64,000 nucleotides of DNA. Source: Apostichopus japonicus (Eukaryota; Echinodermata; Holothuroidea; Aspidochirotida; Stichopodidae). The position numbers and the translations under genes were made by a program. The stretch lies in the NCBI RefSeq assembly GCF_037975245.1, contig NC_092583.1, positions 14,039,764 to 14,103,763 on the forward strand. The letters run 5' to 3'. This document shows, piece after piece, positions 59,861 through 64,000 of this stretch. Numbering within the stretch: the stretch's first letter is position 1; each line of letters starts with the position of its first letter. The notes below the pieces were generated by a model. That model was not told the origin of the DNA. It made no database searches and worked only from the letters and a program-made list of their open reading frames with translations.

Positions 59861-60760
59861 AACTTTTATATTTAACTTACATTATCCTCCAATTTTAATG
59901 CATTTATTTTGCGTAAGCATGTAACCATCATGAAATGAACTTTGCAACTAACCATCGCGGTGAAAACAACATTAAGGAAAATATGTTTTGACAATTGGCG
60001 CATTTTATTTATCCAGTTTTACTTAAAACTGTGGCTTCAGGCAATTAACGCGAAAAGGAGAAGGAAAGGTGGAGAGAGAGAGAGAGATATACAGCGAAAG
60101 AGAAAGGAATGAAAACACATCAAATAACCAATCCACTCGAGTCCGTGTCGATTATATCACACACTTCGTGTTTCTTGTTTAAAATGAAACTAACAGAAGC
60201 TTCTTTTTTCTTTTCAAGTTGAAGAGAGAGAGATTGTCCTTGAGAATCTCATTTAGAGACAGCCTGCTCAATCAATTGGAACAAACAAAAGGGGGAACAT
60301 AACAATATGATGACAATATTAATGGGTCGTGTCTCAGTATAAGTAATATTCCTCATTGTATAGGAGGATACATCCTTGTCAATGGGTACTGTTATGATTG
60401 CTCTTCACGCCTCATCATTTGAAACAAGTATATACGCGTATAGCCTATGGCAAGTTCGTACATCTGAACAATACATTATTATTATGCTAGCTGATCTTTA
60501 TCTCGAATGACTTTTCAACAGTGTAGATCAAATATGCTGAGCACAGAATTTTTTTTAAAAATTGAAAATTTTAAAGAGAAGCAAACCGAACCATCATTAT
60601 TGACTGATTTGGTAAAGATATACTTGATGAAAAACTTTCTACAAAAAAAGGAAGAAAAAACAGAAAAGCAAAATGTATTCCATTTGGGAGGTATCACTGT
60701 GTCAACGTTCATCACAGCCTTCTCTATCATATAAGTTAAAGATGTTACAAATCCAACCAT
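59861..60760. other. Non-coding stretch, nothing recognised
   Basis: Contains a short GA microsatellite near 60072-60092. ORFs are short and lysine-rich, with no recognisable features. Confidence 0.5.
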
Positions 60761-60767
60761 CATTAGT

Positions 60768-61470
60768 GATCTTTGTGATAAAAATAGCTGTCATGGAGAC
60801 TTTCAGAGACTGCTCAGAAAACAAATATTCAATTTCGGAAATATCACAAACTTACTAATAGTCCTTCACACAAACAAACTGTGGACTTGATCAAGTCTAA
60901 ATATGACATCATCGAACCACATGTGCTTCAATGTGCTTTATTTGTTGCCTTGTTAGTTTCCGTAATTAAATGGCCATTACAAAAGCTGAAAAAGTAGTAA
61001 GCAGTTTACATGACCAAAATAAGGACATCGGTTTTAGTGTCAACACTGTTAGCATTGTACTTATAAAATATGGCGAGAAAAATTAGTAAGTAATAGGTTT
61101 CATATCCAAGTCGCAATATGACATCACAGATTTACAACATAAGGTCTCATGGACACGACTTCTAAATCATGGTATATCTCCCAGAACGGAGCGACATTTT
61201 TCTTAGCTAGTTTTGGGAAGGTTGATCTGTATGGAACCGCGAAACGACAAAATTAGTTAACAACATCATGATTTATAGCTTTGTAGTTAACGAATTTGAC
61301 ATTGTTGTTGTTCAAAATCAGGACCTTGTTAAGTTAAAATTTACATGGTTATTGCTAAAATTGAAGCCATTGTTAACGAATTTTGCCCTCTTCGCGTTCC
61401 ATAGTTCTGTTCATAGAGCTCTGTCATATACGGTATAAAGATGGTGGTTGGGTTATGTCTCCTTTAAAGG
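60768..61470 (+). repeat. Dispersed repeat, copy B
   Basis: Direct-orientation relative of 18152-18655, with the same block order: GTGATA...TGTCA, CCTTCACACA...GACTTGATCAAG, ATGACATCACA, GGTATATCTC...CGGAGC...TTTCTTAGCT, TGTCTCCTTTAAA. It is about 200 bp longer, with extra sequence both before and after the CGGAGC block. Confidence 0.65.
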
Positions 61471-61966
61471 GCTTGGAGGTCGTCTATTCTAGATCGTACA
61501 TATATATTTGTGGTCATGTCAACGACCTTCTTAAAGGCACTGATACTAATATATATACCCTTTACACGACTGTTTAAAACAGCTATATAATGCAATCAAA
61601 ATAATGTCCATCATCCTTCTGATGAATGTTTTATGTGAATCTAACGTAACAAGGAGCAAATTGCAAGAATGGCCTACGGTTTTATAATATAATTGGACAA
61701 ATTTAAAAGAAGATAGAGAGAGGTTTAGCCGATTATCAAGGAGCGTTTTGCTGCGGAAGATTTATAAAACACCATCATTTGTTTTCTTTGCACATGCCTC
61801 GCGCTCGAGGAAATTCTTGAGAATATATATCTTGTTCTTGAACATAGCTTGTTCTTGAGCCGTGACGATTTGTCGATTGCCAAACATCATGTAATGTTTG
61901 ATAAGTATGTTGAGACGGATTTCGTCTATTAAGTATATAAGGCATGTGCAAATGTACACTATATAG

Positions 61967-62682
61967 TACGGAAGCGTAGAAGGGACATTGCATTGACGAG
62001 TTACCAACTTGACAAAACGACAACTATCTGCAAATTGACGAGTTGACGAGATGATAACGTGACAAAATTCAGAAAATTGACGTTTTGACGAGATAACGGA
62101 TCTCGTCAATGCATCAATTTTCTGCAAATTGACGAGTTGCACACTTACTACCATCTCGACAAGATGACAAAATTCAGAAAATTGATGCATTGACGAGATA
62201 ACGGATCTCGTCAATGCAACAATTTTCTGCAAATTGACGAGTTGCACACTTACTACCATCTCGACAAGATGACAAAATTCAGAAAATTGACGTTTTGACG
62301 AGATAACGGATCTCGTCAATGCATCAATTTTCTGCAAATTGACGAGTTGCACACTTACTACCATCTCGACAAGATGACAAAATTCAGAAAATTGACGTTT
62401 TGACGAGATAACGGATCTCTTCAATGCAACAATTTTCTGCAAATTGACGAGTTGCACATTTACTACCATCTCGACAAGATGACAAAATTCAGAAAATTGA
62501 CGTTTTGACGAGATAACGGATCTCGTCAATGCATCAATTTTCTGAATTTTGTCATTTTGTCGAGATGGTATACGTAGTAAGTGTTCAACTCGTCAATTTG
62601 CAGAAAATTGTTGCAAAATTGAAAATTGTCGTTTTGTCAAGTTGGTAACTCGTCAATGCAATGTCCCTTCTACGCTTCCGTA
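61967..62682. mobile_element. Foldback transposon with 105-bp internal tandem array, 716 bp
   Basis: The first and last 57 bp are perfect inverted repeats beginning TACGGAAGCGTAGAAGGG. They are flanked by ATATAG at 61961-61966 and 62683-62688, a 6-bp target duplication. Inside, GACAAAATTCAGAAAATTGA recurs at 62061, 62166, 62271, 62376 and 62481, an exact 105-bp period. Each unit can fold into its own hairpin: CAGAAAATTG pairs with CAATTTTCTG, and GACGAGAT with ATCTCGTC. Long inverted repeats built of tandem subrepeats define foldback elements, such as the TU elements known from sea urchins. The structure has no separate coding middle. Confidence 0.92.
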
Positions 62683-62688
62683 ATATAG

Positions 62689-64000
62689 CGACTAATAGGA
62701 CATTCCTTGTTACACTGTTCAGTTCTCCCTTCGTTGTTTGTAGGTTTCTACAGAGGGAAAGATATATACGGGGGGCGAATGGGCTTACCGATTTACTGAC
62801 TCGGGGTCTGTCCGTCGCTGCCGGGTCCGAGGCGCAGAAGATGCCGCCAGGTTGAGCCGAAGGCCCTGATTTCCTATGGTTTTCATTTTCCGAATGTTGC
62901 TTGTTTCGTCCGAGGCAGCAAGGTTTTGGAAGTATCTAACTGTCGGACAGGGGGGTATAGGAAGCTTCCAAAAAGTGTGGAGGGGGGGGGACAACATCAG
63001 AGGGGCACTTTCTCATTCCACAACCACCACTCATTATGCTATAAACCGATACACACCGGCCAAATCACATAAATATATATGGTGTGTTAGTATACTATTA
63101 ATACTATTATGGTGCATGCGAATAATTGAAATAAACTATTAAGATTAACAAAGGCTTAAGATATCCAAAAGACAATTCTTCATCAAAGGGGCACATTTGC
63201 TATTTTAGAAAATAGGGGGGCACCTACCCCCGGCTCCTACCTCCTGCTGTCGGACATGTCAACATCCCGAACTCATCAAGAATATATATAAAATGCATGC
63301 ATATGATTTAGGAAGATGCATGCAAGCATATAATATGTGTATAGGTACAAAGAGTACATGATATGCATAACGTTATATTTAAAATATTGTGGGTCATAGT
63401 ATTTGTGTTAAACGAATGTGTCTTCGACATGTATAGAGACCTCCATAGACATAACACATTTGGTTGCATGTAAATCCGACAAAGTTTTACATGTTAAGTT
63501 TATAATCTACTCCATTCCACATTGTATACTCAAACGTGCATGTTTTTTTTTATTTTTCATACTCATTTATATTGTATTTAATTCTGCATTTTTTACTACA
63601 TATTTTGTGTCTTATTTTTATATTTCTTATTTGCTGTTACATAGCGTTTTAGAGCACTTTTGTGGATTTTACGCTTTACAAAATAAATTATTATTATTAT
63701 TATTATTGTACGTGTAAGCTGTCCATAGCGACGTGCAGTCATGCACACATTCTGTTCGGCCTCCGAAAATCCAGGCATGAAGCGTATAAGATTACATGGC
63801 CAGGTGATATACATGTTATCCATCTTCTCGAACCATGGCCTCCCAAAAAAAGGATTTTGTTACAAATGTTCAAGCAGCAAGTAACATTTCTGACAGATAT
63901 TACGGTTAAAAATGGATCGTTAACTTGTAACATGAGCTATCAAATGTATACGCTGTACATCGGGAAAACTAAACCATGAATATTATCGTGCCATATGTTC
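62689..64000. other. Non-coding stretch to the window end, no gene recognised
   Basis: G-rich patches occur at 62948-62990 and 63210-63225, and a short ATT microsatellite near 63688-63706. ORFs are short, and those over poly-T/ATT runs are artefacts. Confidence 0.5.

Noticed and set aside
61762..62529. 255-codon minus-strand ORF with a 35-residue repeat
   Set aside because: It is produced by the 105-bp period of the foldback element and runs across its left terminus into flanking DNA.
1..64000. CRISPR arrays, prokaryotic operons, phage or defence systems
   Set aside because: The sequence is clearly eukaryotic. The regular repeats here are minisatellites and foldback units without unique spacers.

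Overview
This is animal nuclear DNA: AT-rich, sparsely coding, with GT-AG introns, tRNA- and snRNA-derived retroposons, hAT-type and TTAA-flanked DNA elements, and very many poly-C/poly-G tracts. The two genes are typical of animals (a tubulin polyglutamylase subunit and a Golgi carbohydrate sulfotransferase). The repeats suggest a marine invertebrate deuterostome, most likely an echinoderm. That placement is inference and no single sequence proves it.

Two spliced protein genes can be assembled, both on the minus strand and neither visible as a long ORF. (1) TPGS1, about 15.5 kb down to 5.9 kb: eight exons with matching phases give a 256-residue protein aligning along its length with tubulin polyglutamylase complex subunit 1. 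(2) A carbohydrate sulfotransferase of the CHST8-14 type, 51.9 kb down to 22.6 kb: three exons (membrane anchor, stem, catalytic domain) with compatible phases give a 368-residue type II membrane protein across an intron of about 25 kb. The genes act in different processes (ciliary/axonal tubulin modification; glycan sulfation) and show no functional link.

The rest is repeat-rich non-coding DNA. Mobile elements defined by their ends include: four copies of a TTAA-flanked MITE family (6.3, 17.0, 42.7, 44.4 kb); three hAT-like elements with 8-bp target duplications (9.6, 16.1, 55.3 kb); a foldback element with 57-bp perfect termini and a 105-bp internal tandem array (62 kb); a tRNA-derived SINE with an ATAC tail (28 kb); and a retroposed RNA with a U2 snRNA 5' end, flanked by an 11-bp target duplication (59.7-59.9 kb). 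The last is the most unusual item. Two tiny hairpin insertions with 6-7 bp target duplications (17.2 and 46.9 kb) are also noteworthy.

Region by region: 1-5.3 kb, repeats only; 5.3-15.6 kb, TPGS1 with elements in its introns; 15.6-22.3 kb, hAT and MITE copies and a dispersed repeat; 22.3-51.9 kb, sulfotransferase gene, mostly two introns full of repeats; 51.9-64 kb, no gene recognised, tandem and mobile elements.
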